Part shown: positions 25,910-34,859 of the stretch, one piece after another
How positions within the stretch are numbered: position 1 is the stretch's first letter
Layout of the letters: every line of letters starts with the position of its first letter
Assembly (NCBI RefSeq): GCF_017896165.1
Contig: NZ_JAFCNB010000001.1
Span: 124,001-188,000 of the forward strand
Reading direction: 5' to 3'
DNA: 64,000 nt
DNA from: Microbispora oryzae
GTDB lineage: Bacteria > Actinomycetota > Actinomycetes > Streptosporangiales > Streptosporangiaceae
The notes under the pieces: model-generated
Seen by the model: the letters and a program-made list of their open reading frames with translations, nothing else
What the model was told of the DNA's origin: nothing
Databases searched by the model: none
Made by a program: the position numbers and the translations under genes

Positions 25910-26407
25910 GTGAGCAAGACCAAGAGCAAGGGCGGGCAGGGCACCCCGGCGACGGTCGCCCTCGCCCAGGCGAAGGCGGAGTTCGCCCTCCACCCCTACG
26001 ACCACGACCCCAACTCCCAGGCGTACGGCGAGGAGGCGGCCGACGCCCTCGGCGTGCCGTACGAGCGGATCTTCAAGACGCTCGTCGCGGAGACCGAGAC
26101 GGGCCTCGCGGTCGCGGTGGTGCCGGTCGCGGGCAAGCTCGACCTGAAGGCGTTCGCCGCCGCGCTGAAGGGCAAGCGGGCCGCGATGGCCGACGCCGCC
26201 AAGGTCGAGCGCGTCACCGGCTACGTGGTGGGGGGCATCAGCCCGCTGGGGCAGCGCAAGCGGCTGCCCACGGTGGTGGACGAGTCGGCCCTCGGCTTCG
26301 AGACGGTCTACTTCTCGGCCGGCCGCCGCGGGCTGCAGATCGAGACCGCGCCGGACGTCCTGATCCGGCTCACCCAGGCGGCGACGGCCCCCATCGCCAG
26401 GGTCTGA
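25910..26407 (+). CDS. ybaK: Cys-tRNA(Pro)/Cys-tRNA(Cys) deacylase
   Basis: 165 aa from a GTG at 25910; the frame is open back to 25784 but that stretch is unlike the family. YbaK fold throughout: FALHPYDHDPNSQAYGEEAADALGV, the conserved Lys in ERIFKTLVAE, the VAVVPVAGKLDLKAFAAALKGK segment, and the GGISPLGQRKRLPTVVDESA motif. The enzyme removes cysteine wrongly attached to tRNA(Pro). It appears to be monocistronic or coupled to the amidase 84 bp downstream. Confidence 0.92.
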   Translation: MSKTKSKGGQGTPATVALAQAKAEFALHPYDHDPNSQAYGEEAADALGVPYERIFKTLVAETETGLAVAVVPVAGKLDLKAFAAALKGKRAAMADAAKVERVTGYVVGGISPLGQRKRLPTVVDESALGFETVYFSAGRRGLQIETAPDVLIRLTQAATAPIARV

Positions 26408-26491
26408 GCCTGTCGACATTCGCCGTCGCCCGTGAGGCGCGCGCGGCCGAGACTCGGATCGGGAGCGGCGACCGAGGAGGGGACGTTAGGG

Positions 26492-27883
26492 ATGAGCGAC
26501 GAACTGGCCGACCTCACCGCCACCGAGATGTCGGTCCTGCTGCGGGCCCGCGAGGTGAGCGCTGTTGAGCTGACCGAGTCGTGCCTGCGGCGGATCGAGG
26601 ACGCGAACGGCCGGGTCAACGCGATCGTGACGCTGGTGCCCGACCTGGCGCTCGACGAGGCGAGACGGGCCGACGCCGACCTGGCGCGCGGCCGGTGGCG
26701 CGGCCCGCTGCACGGCCTGCCGGTGGCCCACAAGGACCTGGTCGACACGGCCGGCATCCGCACGACGTACGGCTCGGCGCAGTACGCGGACCACGTCCCC
26801 GAGGACGACGACGTCCTCGTGCAGCGGATCAGGGAGGCCGGCGGCATCACCGTCGGCAAGACCAACACCCCCGAGTTCGGCACCGGATCCCACACGGTCA
26901 ACGAGGTGTTCGGGGCCACCCGCAACCCCTACGACCTGTCGCGGAGCGCCGGCGGCAGCAGCGGCGGGGCCGCGGCGGCGCTCGCGACCCGGATGGTGCC
27001 GCTGGCCGGCGGGTCCGACATGGGCGGCTCCCTGCGCAATCCCGCGTCGTTCTGCAACGTGGCGGGGCTGCGGCCCACCCCGGGGCGGGTGCCGTCCGAG
27101 ACGATCGAGACGGCCTGGTTCACCATGCCGGTGCCGGGGCCGATGGCCCGCACGTCGGCCGATCTGGCCCTCTTCATGTCCGCGATCTCCGGGTTCCATC
27201 CGGGCTCGCCGTACTCGATCAGGGAGGACGGATCGGCCTTCGCCGCGCCCCTCCACCTCGACCTGTCCGAGGTGCGGATCGGGTTCAGCCCCAGCCTCGG
27301 CGGGCTGCCGGTCGACCCGGAGACCGCCCGGCTCACCGCGGAGGCGGCGCGCGTCCTGGCCGGTCTCGGCGCCAAGGTCGAGGAGACCGACCTGAACCTG
27401 TCGGCGGCCGAGGACGCCTTCCGGATCTACCGCGCGTGGTACTACGCGCTCCGCTTCGGCGCCGAGCGCGGGACCGGCCCCAACGTCACCTGGAACGTGG
27501 CGGAGGGGCGGAAGGTCACCGGCGCCGACCTGGCGCGGGCCGAGCGGATCCGCTCGTGGCTCTTCCACCTGATGCGCGCCTTCTTCCTGGAGCACGACTT
27601 CCTGCTCGCCCCGGTCAGCCAGGTGCCGCCGTTCCCGGTCGAGCAGCCGTACGTCACCGAGGTGGCGGGGGTGCCGATGCCCGACTACCTCGCCTGGATG
27701 CGCTCGTGCTACTGGCTGACCGTGACCCACTCCCCCGCCATGTCGGTGCCCTGCGGCTTCACCTCCGCCGGGCTGCCGGTGGGAGTGCAGATCGTCGGCC
27801 GCCCCTGGGCCGATATGGACGTCCTGCGGCTCGGGCACGCCTTCGAGCAGGCCACCGGCTTCTGGCGGACGAAACCGGCCTGA
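26492..27883 (+). CDS. Amidase signature family amidase
   Basis: 463 aa from the ATG at 26492 (GAGGAGG upstream). The Ser-cisSer-Lys triad is complete and correctly spaced: Lys81 in GLPVAHKDL, cis-Ser156 in RSAGGSSGGAA and Ser180 in GGSDMGGSLRNPA (75 and 24 residues apart, as in FAAH). It hydrolyses an amide or aryl ester bond; the substrate is not evident. There is no gatB or gatC beside it, and the sequence lacks the features of GatA. The stop is separated by zero bases from the stop of the convergent DUF2567 gene. Confidence 0.92.
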   Translation: MSDELADLTATEMSVLLRAREVSAVELTESCLRRIEDANGRVNAIVTLVPDLALDEARRADADLARGRWRGPLHGLPVAHKDLVDTAGIRTTYGSAQYADHVPEDDDVLVQRIREAGGITVGKTNTPEFGTGSHTVNEVFGATRNPYDLSRSAGGSSGGAAAALATRMVPLAGGSDMGGSLRNPASFCNVAGLRPTPGRVPSETIETAWFTMPVPGPMARTSADLALFMSAISGFHPGSPYSIREDGSAFAAPLHLDLSEVRIGFSPSLGGLPVDPETARLTAEAARVLAGLGAKVEETDLNLSAAEDAFRIYRAWYYALRFGAERGTGPNVTWNVAEGRKVTGADLARAERIRSWLFHLMRAFFLEHDFLLAPVSQVPPFPVEQPYVTEVAGVPMPDYLAWMRSCYWLTVTHSPAMSVPCGFTSAGLPVGVQIVGRPWADMDVLRLGHAFEQATGFWRTKPA

Positions 27884-28378
27884 TCAGGCCGCCGGGTCGG
27901 CGCGCCGCTGGTAGGTCACGAGGAACTCGATCAGCCAGAAGAGGGCGGTCGCCAGCAGCGGCCAGGCCAGCAGCACACCGTGGGCGGTCACGCCGAGCGA
28001 CGTCGTCGTGGTCAGCCCGCCCGGCGCGGACGCCCGTACGACGCCCTTGACCGTGCCGCCGACCAGAAGGGCGACGTACGCGGCGAGCAGGCCGCCGGCG
28101 GTCAGGCCGGTCAGGGCCTCCACGGGACGGCGGCGCGCGAGCAGGTAGGCCACCGCGGCGCAGAGCAGGCCGGCGGCCCCGGTGACGACGGCGAACCAGC
28201 CGTCGGCCGCGATGAGCGTCTGCGTCTCGGGGTCGGCAGGCTGCGGGCCCCCGTCCACGAGCACGTACCGCGTGGCGGGCGCCAGCGCGGCCCAGACGAA
28301 ACCGGCCACCACTCCCAGCAGGGCGGAGGCGAGAACGGTCAGGGCGATCGTCGCCGGATTGACCCTCAAGTGCCGCAC
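27884..28378 (-). CDS. DUF2567-like membrane protein
   Basis: 164 aa from a GTG at 28378. Four membrane segments (about 12-32, 60-82, 88-110 and 135-155). The ALLGVVAGFVWAALAP start, a short outside loop with VDGG and PETQTLIAADGWF, and the next helix match DUF2567, an actinobacterial family without known function. The frame stays open far upstream, antisense to murA, but that part is not a gene. Its stop is directly next to the amidase stop. Confidence 0.7.
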   Translation of the reverse strand: MRHLRVNPATIALTVLASALLGVVAGFVWAALAPATRYVLVDGGPQPADPETQTLIAADGWFAVVTGAAGLLCAAVAYLLARRRPVEALTGLTAGGLLAAYVALLVGGTVKGVVRASAPGGLTTTTSLGVTAHGVLLAWPLLATALFWLIEFLVTYQRRADPAA

Positions 28379-28456
28379 CGTCCCGATGGTACCCACACGG
28401 TGATCAGGCCCCGCACCGTTACTCTTGCTCCCACGAGCCGCTGTCAGGGAGAAAGC

Positions 28457-29761
28457 GTGACTGAAGAGGTATGGCAGATCGACCCGTCGGGCCCGCTGCG
28501 GGGGGACGTCGAGGTCCGGGGATCGAAGAACGCGGTGTCGAAGCACATGGTCGCGGCCATGCTCGGCACCGGGCCCAGCACGCTGCACAACGCGCCCGAG
28601 GTGGGTGAGGTCGGCATCACGGCGGCCATGCTGGAGGCCCTCGGCATCCACGTGGAGATCACTCCGGGTGAGATCACCGTCGAGCGCGGATCGGAGATCA
28701 GGCCGCGCGTCCCGGAGGAGTACACCGGGCTCAACCGGATCCCGATCCTCATGCTCGGCCCGCTGCTCCACCTGGCGGGCGAGGCGTTCGTGCCGCTGGT
28801 CGGCGGCGACCCCATCGGACGGCGGCCGGTCAACTTCCACGTGGAGGCGCTGCGGTCGATGGGCGCCGAGATCGAGGTCGGCGACAACGGCATCACCGCC
28901 AAGGCGAGCCGGCTGCGCGGTAGCCGCATCACGCTGCCCTACCCCAGCGTCGGCGCCACCGAGACCATCCTGATGACGGCCGTCCTCGCGGAGGGCAAGA
29001 CCGTCATCAAGGGCGCCGCGATGGAGCCCGAGGTCGTCGAGCTCGCCCTGTTCCTCCAGCGGATGGGCGCGATGATCGAGCTCAGCCCGGACCGGCGCAT
29101 CGTCATCGAGGGCGTGGAGCGCCTGCACGGGGCGTCGACGTGGCTGGCGGGCGACCGCATCGAGGCGTTCTCCTACCTCGTCGCGGGCCTGGTGACGGGC
29201 GGCGAGGTGCGGGTGCACGGCTGCCCGCAGGACCGGCTGGTCACCGCGATCACCACCCTGGCCAGGATGGGCGCGCGGTTCGAGATCACCGACGACTGGC
29301 TGACCGCCTCGGCCCCCGACGGCCTGCGGGCCGCCGCCGTGCAGACCGACACCCACCCCGGGTTCATGACCGACTGGCAGACGCCGCTCATGGTGCTGTT
29401 CACCCGGGCGGAGGGCATGTCGGTGCTGCACGAGACGGTCTTCGAGAACCGGCTGGTCTACGTGCCGGCGCTGCAGAAGATGGGCTGCGAGATCGAGGTC
29501 TTCGCCCAGTGCCTGGGCGGGCCGGCCTGCCGCTACCACGACACCAACGCCAAGCACTCGGCGGTCGTGCGGGGCGTGTCGAACCTGCGCGGCGCGGACG
29601 TCACCCTCCCGGACATCCGGGCGGGCTTCTCCGCCGTGCTGGCCGCGGCCGTGGCCGAGGGCACCTCGACCCTGCGCGGGGTCAACCACATCGAGCGCGG
29701 ATACCACCGTCCGTACGAGCAGTTCACCTCGCTCGGCCTTAAGATCAACAGGCTAACGTAA
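28457..29761 (+). CDS. murA: UDP-N-acetylglucosamine 1-carboxyvinyltransferase (MurA type)
   Basis: 434 aa from a GTG at 28457 with GGGAGAAA upstream. EPSP synthase/MurA fold: Lys24-Asn25 in VRGSKNAVSKHM, Arg122-Arg123 in GGDPIGRRPVNFH, and the general-base Asp in HPGFMTDWQTP. The loop that carries the catalytic Cys115 in E. coli has Asp118 instead (GGDPIG). This is the form known from mycobacteria and Chlamydia that resists fosfomycin. It makes the first committed precursor of peptidoglycan. The sequence is divergent from typical MurA around the C-terminal IRAGFSAVLAA, so it could be a second copy. A PBP gene follows by 53 bp. Confidence 0.88.
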   Translation: MTEEVWQIDPSGPLRGDVEVRGSKNAVSKHMVAAMLGTGPSTLHNAPEVGEVGITAAMLEALGIHVEITPGEITVERGSEIRPRVPEEYTGLNRIPILMLGPLLHLAGEAFVPLVGGDPIGRRPVNFHVEALRSMGAEIEVGDNGITAKASRLRGSRITLPYPSVGATETILMTAVLAEGKTVIKGAAMEPEVVELALFLQRMGAMIELSPDRRIVIEGVERLHGASTWLAGDRIEAFSYLVAGLVTGGEVRVHGCPQDRLVTAITTLARMGARFEITDDWLTASAPDGLRAAAVQTDTHPGFMTDWQTPLMVLFTRAEGMSVLHETVFENRLVYVPALQKMGCEIEVFAQCLGGPACRYHDTNAKHSAVVRGVSNLRGADVTLPDIRAGFSAVLAAAVAEGTSTLRGVNHIERGYHRPYEQFTSLGLKINRLT

Positions 29762-29814
29762 AGCTTTCGGGGCTGTGCGTTTGGAAACGCCCCAGGGGTC
29801 GCACTGATAACTCC

Positions 29815-32322
29815 GTGACCTCTCGTCTCCTCAGCGCCGCCGCCGCGCTGTGCGTGTGCGGCGCCGCCGGAGGGCTGCTGGTCGCCGGCCTGGCCCTGCC
29901 CGTCGTGAGTGGGGCCGGCCTGGCCGCGAAAGGGGCGGCCGCGACGTTCACCCACCTGCCGCCGCCGCCCCGCGACGACCAGCTCCCCGAGATGACCCGG
30001 CTGCTCGACCGCGACGGCAGGCAGATCGCCAGGTTCTACTACCAGAACCGGCAGTCCGTGCCGCTGGGCGAGGTGGCCCCGGTCATGCGGCAGGCCATCG
30101 TCGCGATCGAGGACTCCCGGTTCTACGAGCACGGCGGCATCGACCTCCGGGGCACGCTGCGGGCGCTGATCGAGAACACCCGGGCGGGCGGGATCCGCCA
30201 GGGCGGCTCGTCCATCAGCCAGCAGCTCGTCAAGAACATCATGGTCACCCAGGCGGAGTCGGACCAGGAGCGGGCGCGGGCGCGGGTCCGCAGCATGCGC
30301 CGCAAACTCGACGAGTTGCGCTACGCGCTGGCGCTGGAGAAGAAGTACACCAAGGACCAGATCCTGGAGCGCTACCTCAACATCGCCTACTTCGGGGCGG
30401 GCGCCTTCGGCGTCCAGTCGGCGGCCCAGCGGTTCTTCGGCGTCGACGCGGCCGACCTCGATCTCGTCCAGTCGGCCACCCTGGCCGGAGCGGTGCGCAC
30501 GCCGTACGAGACCGATCCCTCGATCGGCGCGCCGCAGCGCGACCGGTTGCTGGCCCGCCGCAACCTGGTGCTCGACCGGATGGCCCAGCTCAAACTGATC
30601 GACCAGGGCGAGGCGCGGGACGGGGCCAAGCGGCCCCTGGGGCTTCGGATGAAGGCGGAGCCGGGCGGCTGCGGCGACAGCGCCTACCCCTTCTTCTGCT
30701 CGTACGTCGAGCACGAGGTGCTGACCAACCCGGCCTTCGGATACACCGCGGCCGCCCGCCAGCGCCGCCTGCAGCGCGGCGGCCTCACGATCTGGACCAC
30801 CGTGGATCTGGCCGACCAGCGGGCGGCCGAGCGGGCGATCGCGGCGCGGGTGAGCCCCCGCGATCATCAGGTGGCCGCCGAGACCATGATCGAACCGGGT
30901 ACGGGACGCATCAGGGCCATGGCCGCCAGCAAGCACTACGGCCGCAATCCGCACAACCGGGCCAACGGGCCGAACACCACCTACAACCTGCCGGCCGACC
31001 AGGCGCACGGCGGCGGTCTCGGCCTGCAGGCCGGGTCGACGTTCAAGGCGTTCACGCTCGCGACCGCCCTCGCGCAGGGCATGCGCTTCGGCGACGGCTT
31101 CCGGATCCCCGGCGTGTTCGTGCCGTCGAGCGGCTTCCGCGACTGTTCCGGCACCCCCGTCAACGACCCCGGCACCCGGATCCGCAACGCCGGAGGCGAG
31201 GGCGGCGGCGGGCCGTACAGCCTGGAACTCGGCACCTGGAAGTCGGTCAACATCTTCTTCATGCAACTGGAGCGGCAGGTCGGGCTCTGCAACGTGGTGA
31301 AGACGGCCAAGGCGCTCGGCATCCGGCGGGCGGACGGCACACCGCTGCGGGTGGTGCCCACGTTCACGCTCGGCGCCAACGAGATGGACCCGACCACCGT
31401 GGCCGCGGCGTTCGCGGCGTTCGCCGCCCGCGGCCGGTACTGCCGGCCCATGGCCATCACGGCGATCGTCGAGCGGGACGGCACCCGCACCGAGGTGCCC
31501 CCCGTCTGCGCGGAGGCGATCGAGCCCGCCGTCGCCGACGCGGTGAGCCACGTGCTGTCCGGCGTGTTCACCAAGGGCACGATGCGAGGGCAGTCGATAG
31601 GGCGGCCGGCGGCCGGCAAGACCGGCACGAACAACGGCTACACCTCGGCCTGGTTCGCCGGGTACACGCCCGCTCTGGCCGCCGCCGTCAGCCTCGGCGA
31701 CATCCGCGGCTCCTACCGCTACCCGCTGACCGGCGTGACCATCGGCGGCCGCTACTACGGGGCCGTGCAGGGCGCGTCGCTGCCAGGCCCGATCTGGGTG
31801 GACTCGATGCGGGCCGCCCTGCGGCGCGTCCCGGCGTACGGCTTCGTCCCGCCCGACATGGCGCGGTTCGGCGGCGGCTTCACTCCGGGCCTGAAGGAGG
31901 CCCTGGAGAAGGAGAAGAAGAAGCGGGAGAAGGAGAAACAGGACCGGAAAAGGAAGGCGAGCGGGGACCAGGCGGGCGGGGCCCAGACAGACGGGGAGCA
32001 CACGGACCAGACCTCCCAGACAAACACGGCCCAGACAGACACGGCCCACACAAACACGGCCCACACAAACACGGCCCGAACAAACACGGCCCGAACAGCC
32101 ACGGCCGGCACGAGTCCGGCTCGCGCGAACACGGCGCACTCGAACACCGCGCACTCGAACGCCGGCCATGCGAACACAGCTCACACGGCCGCCACCCGCA
32201 CGAACACAGCCAGCCACGCCACCCACGCCACCCACACCGTGCGCGCCGCGCCTGTGGTGCACGCCGCCGCCGCGCGCCACCACAGCGGCGGACCCCGCCG
32301 TCACCGGCAGGGAAATCCCTGA
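29815..32322 (+). CDS. Class A penicillin-binding protein (glycosyltransferase/transpeptidase)
   Basis: 835 aa from a GTG at 29815. An N-terminal signal anchor (about 5-40) is followed by the GT51 domain with Glu99 in AIEDSRFYEHGGID, GGSSISQQLVKN and RKLDELRYALALEKKYTKDQILERYLN. Then comes the transpeptidase: SxxK at Ser408-Lys411 (GSTFK), SVN at 477-479 and KTG at 602-604. It polymerises and cross-links peptidoglycan outside the membrane. The last ~140 residues are a Lys/Glu helix-like run and then a Thr/Asn/Ala/His repeat tail of 15-bp units. It follows murA closely, and a secreted LGFP protein follows it. Confidence 0.95.
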   Translation: MTSRLLSAAAALCVCGAAGGLLVAGLALPVVSGAGLAAKGAAATFTHLPPPPRDDQLPEMTRLLDRDGRQIARFYYQNRQSVPLGEVAPVMRQAIVAIEDSRFYEHGGIDLRGTLRALIENTRAGGIRQGGSSISQQLVKNIMVTQAESDQERARARVRSMRRKLDELRYALALEKKYTKDQILERYLNIAYFGAGAFGVQSAAQRFFGVDAADLDLVQSATLAGAVRTPYETDPSIGAPQRDRLLARRNLVLDRMAQLKLIDQGEARDGAKRPLGLRMKAEPGGCGDSAYPFFCSYVEHEVLTNPAFGYTAAARQRRLQRGGLTIWTTVDLADQRAAERAIAARVSPRDHQVAAETMIEPGTGRIRAMAASKHYGRNPHNRANGPNTTYNLPADQAHGGGLGLQAGSTFKAFTLATALAQGMRFGDGFRIPGVFVPSSGFRDCSGTPVNDPGTRIRNAGGEGGGGPYSLELGTWKSVNIFFMQLERQVGLCNVVKTAKALGIRRADGTPLRVVPTFTLGANEMDPTTVAAAFAAFAARGRYCRPMAITAIVERDGTRTEVPPVCAEAIEPAVADAVSHVLSGVFTKGTMRGQSIGRPAAGKTGTNNGYTSAWFAGYTPALAAAVSLGDIRGSYRYPLTGVTIGGRYYGAVQGASLPGPIWVDSMRAALRRVPAYGFVPPDMARFGGGFTPGLKEALEKEKKKREKEKQDRKRKASGDQAGGAQTDGEHTDQTSQTNTAQTDTAHTNTAHTNTARTNTARTATAGTSPARANTAHSNTAHSNAGHANTAHTAATRTNTASHATHATHTVRAAPVVHAAAARHHSGGPRRHRQGNP
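32026..32100. repeat. 15-bp tandem repeat in the PBP tail
   Basis: Unit ACGGCCCACACAAAC, five copies from 32026 with single changes. It encodes an Asn-Thr-Ala-His-Thr type pentapeptide at the C-terminus of the PBP. Confidence 0.85.
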
Positions 32323-32405
32323 GATCGGCGGAGGGCTGGCCAGGATGTGGCAGGCGGGCCCTCCGGCGCATCGTGGATCCATCGAAAACGACGAAGGAGA
32401 CCACG

Positions 32406-33050
32406 ATGACTCTCAGCAAGCCCCGCACCGAGCCCCGCACCGAGCCCCGCACCAAGTCCCACAGCAAGTCCCGCACCGCCGGCGCCCTCGTCCTCGGCGC
32501 GGCCGCCCTCGCCGCCCTCCTCCCGGCCGCCTCGCCGGCGCAGGCCGCCACGTGCTCCATCAAGCCGTACGGCCTGATCGGCGACTACTGGACCACCATG
32601 GGCGGCGCGAACGGCGTCTTCGGCTGCCCCACCGCCGCCGAGTACAGCCTGCCGAACGCGAACGGGCGCAAGCAGCGCTTCGCCAACGGCCAGATCGCCT
32701 GGTCCCCCGACCAGGGGACCAGGATGATCGTCGCCGCGTACGCGGCCAACGGCAAGGCGGTGTTCCGCTGGGGCCCCACCAACCCGTTCAACTACGACTA
32801 CTGGCGGGTCTACTGGACCGCGAACCCCACCCAGAACATGCCGTCCTCCATGGCCCTCATGTATCCCACGTACACGGTCAAGGCCGGCTCGCGCACCAGT
32901 GGGAAGGTGACCCACCTCCCGCCGCGTGGGGTGACCAACAGCAACGGCTACGCCTCGACCTACACGTTCTGGGTCAAGGGATGCGACAGCAAGGTGCTCG
33001 GCGACACCTGCCGCCAGGGCTACACGCTGCCCGTCTCGGTGAACGTCTGA
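32406..33050 (+). CDS. Secreted LGFP-repeat protein
   Basis: 214 aa from the ATG at 32406 (AAGGAGA upstream). A basic head with an EPRT repeat leads into a signal peptide ending at SPAQA-ATC near residue 47. The mature part starts with one or two LGFP-type units: GLIGDYWTTMGGANGVFGCPTAAEYSLPNANG and RKQRFANGQIAWSPDQGTRMI. LGFP repeats are found in actinobacterial cell-wall proteins and are thought to bind the envelope. The C-terminal half (about 110-214) is not recognised and has a Cys pair (KGCDSKVLGDTC). It lies 83 bp after the PBP. Confidence 0.8.
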   Translation: MTLSKPRTEPRTEPRTKSHSKSRTAGALVLGAAALAALLPAASPAQAATCSIKPYGLIGDYWTTMGGANGVFGCPTAAEYSLPNANGRKQRFANGQIAWSPDQGTRMIVAAYAANGKAVFRWGPTNPFNYDYWRVYWTANPTQNMPSSMALMYPTYTVKAGSRTSGKVTHLPPRGVTNSNGYASTYTFWVKGCDSKVLGDTCRQGYTLPVSVNV

Positions 33051-33114
33051 CGGGCCCGGCCGCCCGCCGCGGAGGCCGGGACCGATACCCGCCGGCCGTG
33101 CCACACTGGCTCCC

Positions 33115-33792
33115 ATGCGCGTGGTGATCTGCGACGACTCGGCCCTGTTCCGCAAGGGGCTGGCCCTCCTGCTCGGCCACGTCGGCGTCACCGTCGTGGC
33201 GCAGGCCGCCGACACCGCGGAACTGGCGTCCGTCCTGGAGTCGCAGCCGGCGGACGCCGCCGTCCTCGACGTCCGGATGCCGCCCACCTTCACCGACGAG
33301 GGGCTGGTGGCGGCCGTGGAACTGAAGAAGCGGTACCCCGCCCTCGGCGTGCTCGTCCTGTCGACGTACGCCGAGGGCGCTTTCGCGGCGCGGCTGCTCG
33401 AAGCGAGCCCGCGCGGCGTCGGCTATCTGCTGAAGGACCGCGTCGACGACGCGGCCGCGCTGCGCGACGCGCTGGAGCGGGTGGCGGCCGGCGGCGTCGC
33501 GGTCGACCCCGAGATCGTGGGGCAGCTGTTCGAGCTGCGCCGGGCCGAGACGCGCGCCGGCCGTCTCACCCCGCGCGAGCGCGACGTGCTGCGCCTGATG
33601 GCCGAGGGCAGGTCCAACGCGGCGATCGCGCGGACACTGTTCCTCGGCGCGAAGACGGTCGAGGCGCACATCGCGGCGGTGCTGAACAAGCTGGACCTGG
33701 GCCAGACCCCCGACGACAACCGCCGCGTCCTCGCGGTGCTCACGTGGCTGCGCATGGAGGGGACCGGTGCCCATCAGAATCGTGATCGCTGA
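33115..33792 (+). CDS. NarL/FixJ response regulator 1
   Basis: 225 aa. Receiver domain 1-120 with acidic pair Asp7-Asp8, phospho-acceptor Asp52 in VLDVRMPP, Thr/Ser switch in LVLSTYA and the Lys in YLLKDR. A LuxR HTH follows (about 155-215): LTPRERDVLRLMAEGRSNAAIARTLFLGAKTVEAHI. The MPPTFTDEG motif after the Asp is shared with the next regulator and with the receiver-cyclase protein at 41343. The gene overlaps the next response regulator by 26 bp. The nearest histidine kinase is encoded at 36254 on the other strand. Confidence 0.94.
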   Translation: MRVVICDDSALFRKGLALLLGHVGVTVVAQAADTAELASVLESQPADAAVLDVRMPPTFTDEGLVAAVELKKRYPALGVLVLSTYAEGAFAARLLEASPRGVGYLLKDRVDDAAALRDALERVAAGGVAVDPEIVGQLFELRRAETRAGRLTPRERDVLRLMAEGRSNAAIARTLFLGAKTVEAHIAAVLNKLDLGQTPDDNRRVLAVLTWLRMEGTGAHQNRDR

Positions 33793-34447
33793 GGACTCGA
33801 TGCTCGTGCGCGAGGGCGTGCGGCGGGTCCTCGACCTGCAGCCCGACCTGCGGGTGGTCGCGACCTGCGCCGATCTCCCCCAGCTCATGGCGGCGGTGGA
33901 CGAGCACGACCCCGACGTGGTGGTGACCGACATCAGGATGCCGCCGCTGTCGTCCGACGAGGGGATCAGGGCGGCGACCGCGCTGCGCGCGTCGCGGCCG
34001 CGGGTCGGCGTCGTCGTCCTGTCCCAGTACGCCGAGCCCGCGTACGCGACGCCGCTGCTGGCCGGTGGGAGCAGCGGCCGGGCGTACCTGCTGAAGGAGC
34101 GGATGAGCGACCCGCACCAGCTGATCGAGGCGGTGCGGACGGTGGCGCGGGGCGGCTCCGTGATCGACCCTGCCGTGGTAGAGGCCCTGGTGGCCGACAC
34201 CGCGCACGCCCGGTCGTCGCCGCTGGCCCGGCTGACCACACGCGAACGCGAGGTGCTGGGGCAGATCGCGCAGGGAAAGAGCAACGCCGCCGTGGGGTCG
34301 GCGCTCTTCCTCACCGAGCGGGCCGTGGAGAAGCACATCAACACGCTGTTCGCCAAGCTCGGGCTGGGCACGGAACCGGACGTTAACCGGCGGGTGATGG
34401 CGGTGCTGATGTACCTGTCCGACCACGGTGGTGCTAGCACGCCGTGA
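33767..34447 (+). CDS. NarL/FixJ response regulator 2
   Basis: 226 aa from a GTG at 33767 with GGAGG upstream, inside the end of response regulator 1 (26-bp overlap, so translation is coupled). Receiver: Glu9-Asp10, phospho-acceptor Asp55 in VVTDIRMPPLSSDEG, the VVLSQYAEPAYA switch, Lys in YLLKERMSD. LuxR HTH at about 155-215: LTTREREVLGQIAQGKSNAAVGSALFLTERAVEKHI. It is the closest relative in the window of the receiver part of the cyclase at 41343. Confidence 0.94.
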   Translation: MPIRIVIAEDSMLVREGVRRVLDLQPDLRVVATCADLPQLMAAVDEHDPDVVVTDIRMPPLSSDEGIRAATALRASRPRVGVVVLSQYAEPAYATPLLAGGSSGRAYLLKERMSDPHQLIEAVRTVARGGSVIDPAVVEALVADTAHARSSPLARLTTREREVLGQIAQGKSNAAVGSALFLTERAVEKHINTLFAKLGLGTEPDVNRRVMAVLMYLSDHGGASTP

Positions 34448-34499
34448 CCGTGGTGGTCGCGCCCTTGGACGGGACGCGGCGTTCGGGCAGCCTGGAGGT

Positions 34500-34859
34500 A
34501 TGACAGGGGTCGAGGTGCTCATCGTGGACGACCAGGCGCCGTTCCGGTCGGTCGCCCGCGCGCTGATCCGGCTGCTGCCGGGGTGGCGGGTGGTGGGCGA
34601 GGCGGTGACCGGTGAGGACGCCCTGGCTCAGGCCCTCGGCGACCGGCCGTCGATGATCCTGATGGACATCAACCTGCCCGGCATGAGCGGCATCGAGGCG
34701 ACGCGCCGCATCCTGGCCGAGGCACCCGACGTGAAGATCGTGCTGGTGTCCACGTACGCCGCGGAGGATTTGCCGCCCGACGCGGCCAGTTGCGGGGCGC
34801 TCGCCTACATCCGCAAGGACGACCTCACCCCCGCGCTGCTGCGCGGGCTTCCCGTCTGA
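34500..34859 (+). CDS. Stand-alone receiver protein (CheY-like)
   Basis: 119 aa. Only a receiver: Asp10-Asp11, phospho-acceptor Asp56 in ILMDINLPGMSG, VLVSTYAAED and the Lys in YIRKDDL. There is no HTH or output domain. Its DINLPGMSG motif differs from the DIRMPP of its neighbours, so it belongs to another receiver subgroup. The GGAGG site is very close to the ATG at 34500; a GTG at 34515 is a possible alternative. Its 3' end overlaps by 35 bp the 3' end of the FAD enzyme gene on the other strand. It could act in a phosphorelay or as a phosphate sink. Confidence 0.85.
   Translation: MTGVEVLIVDDQAPFRSVARALIRLLPGWRVVGEAVTGEDALAQALGDRPSMILMDINLPGMSGIEATRRILAEAPDVKIVLVSTYAAEDLPPDAASCGALAYIRKDDLTPALLRGLPV

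Noticed and set aside
26492..27883. Amidase as GatA of the Glu-tRNA amidotransferase
   Set aside because: No gatB/gatC nearby, and the sequence outside the signature differs from GatA.
29533..32382. 949-residue minus-strand open frame opposite the PBP gene
   Set aside because: Antisense shadow caused by codon bias; Gly/Arg/Val-rich low complexity, and the plus strand has complete GT51 and transpeptidase motifs.
33115..34859. Frameshifted single regulator in place of three
   Set aside because: Each receiver is complete with its own start and stop, and two have complete HTH domains.
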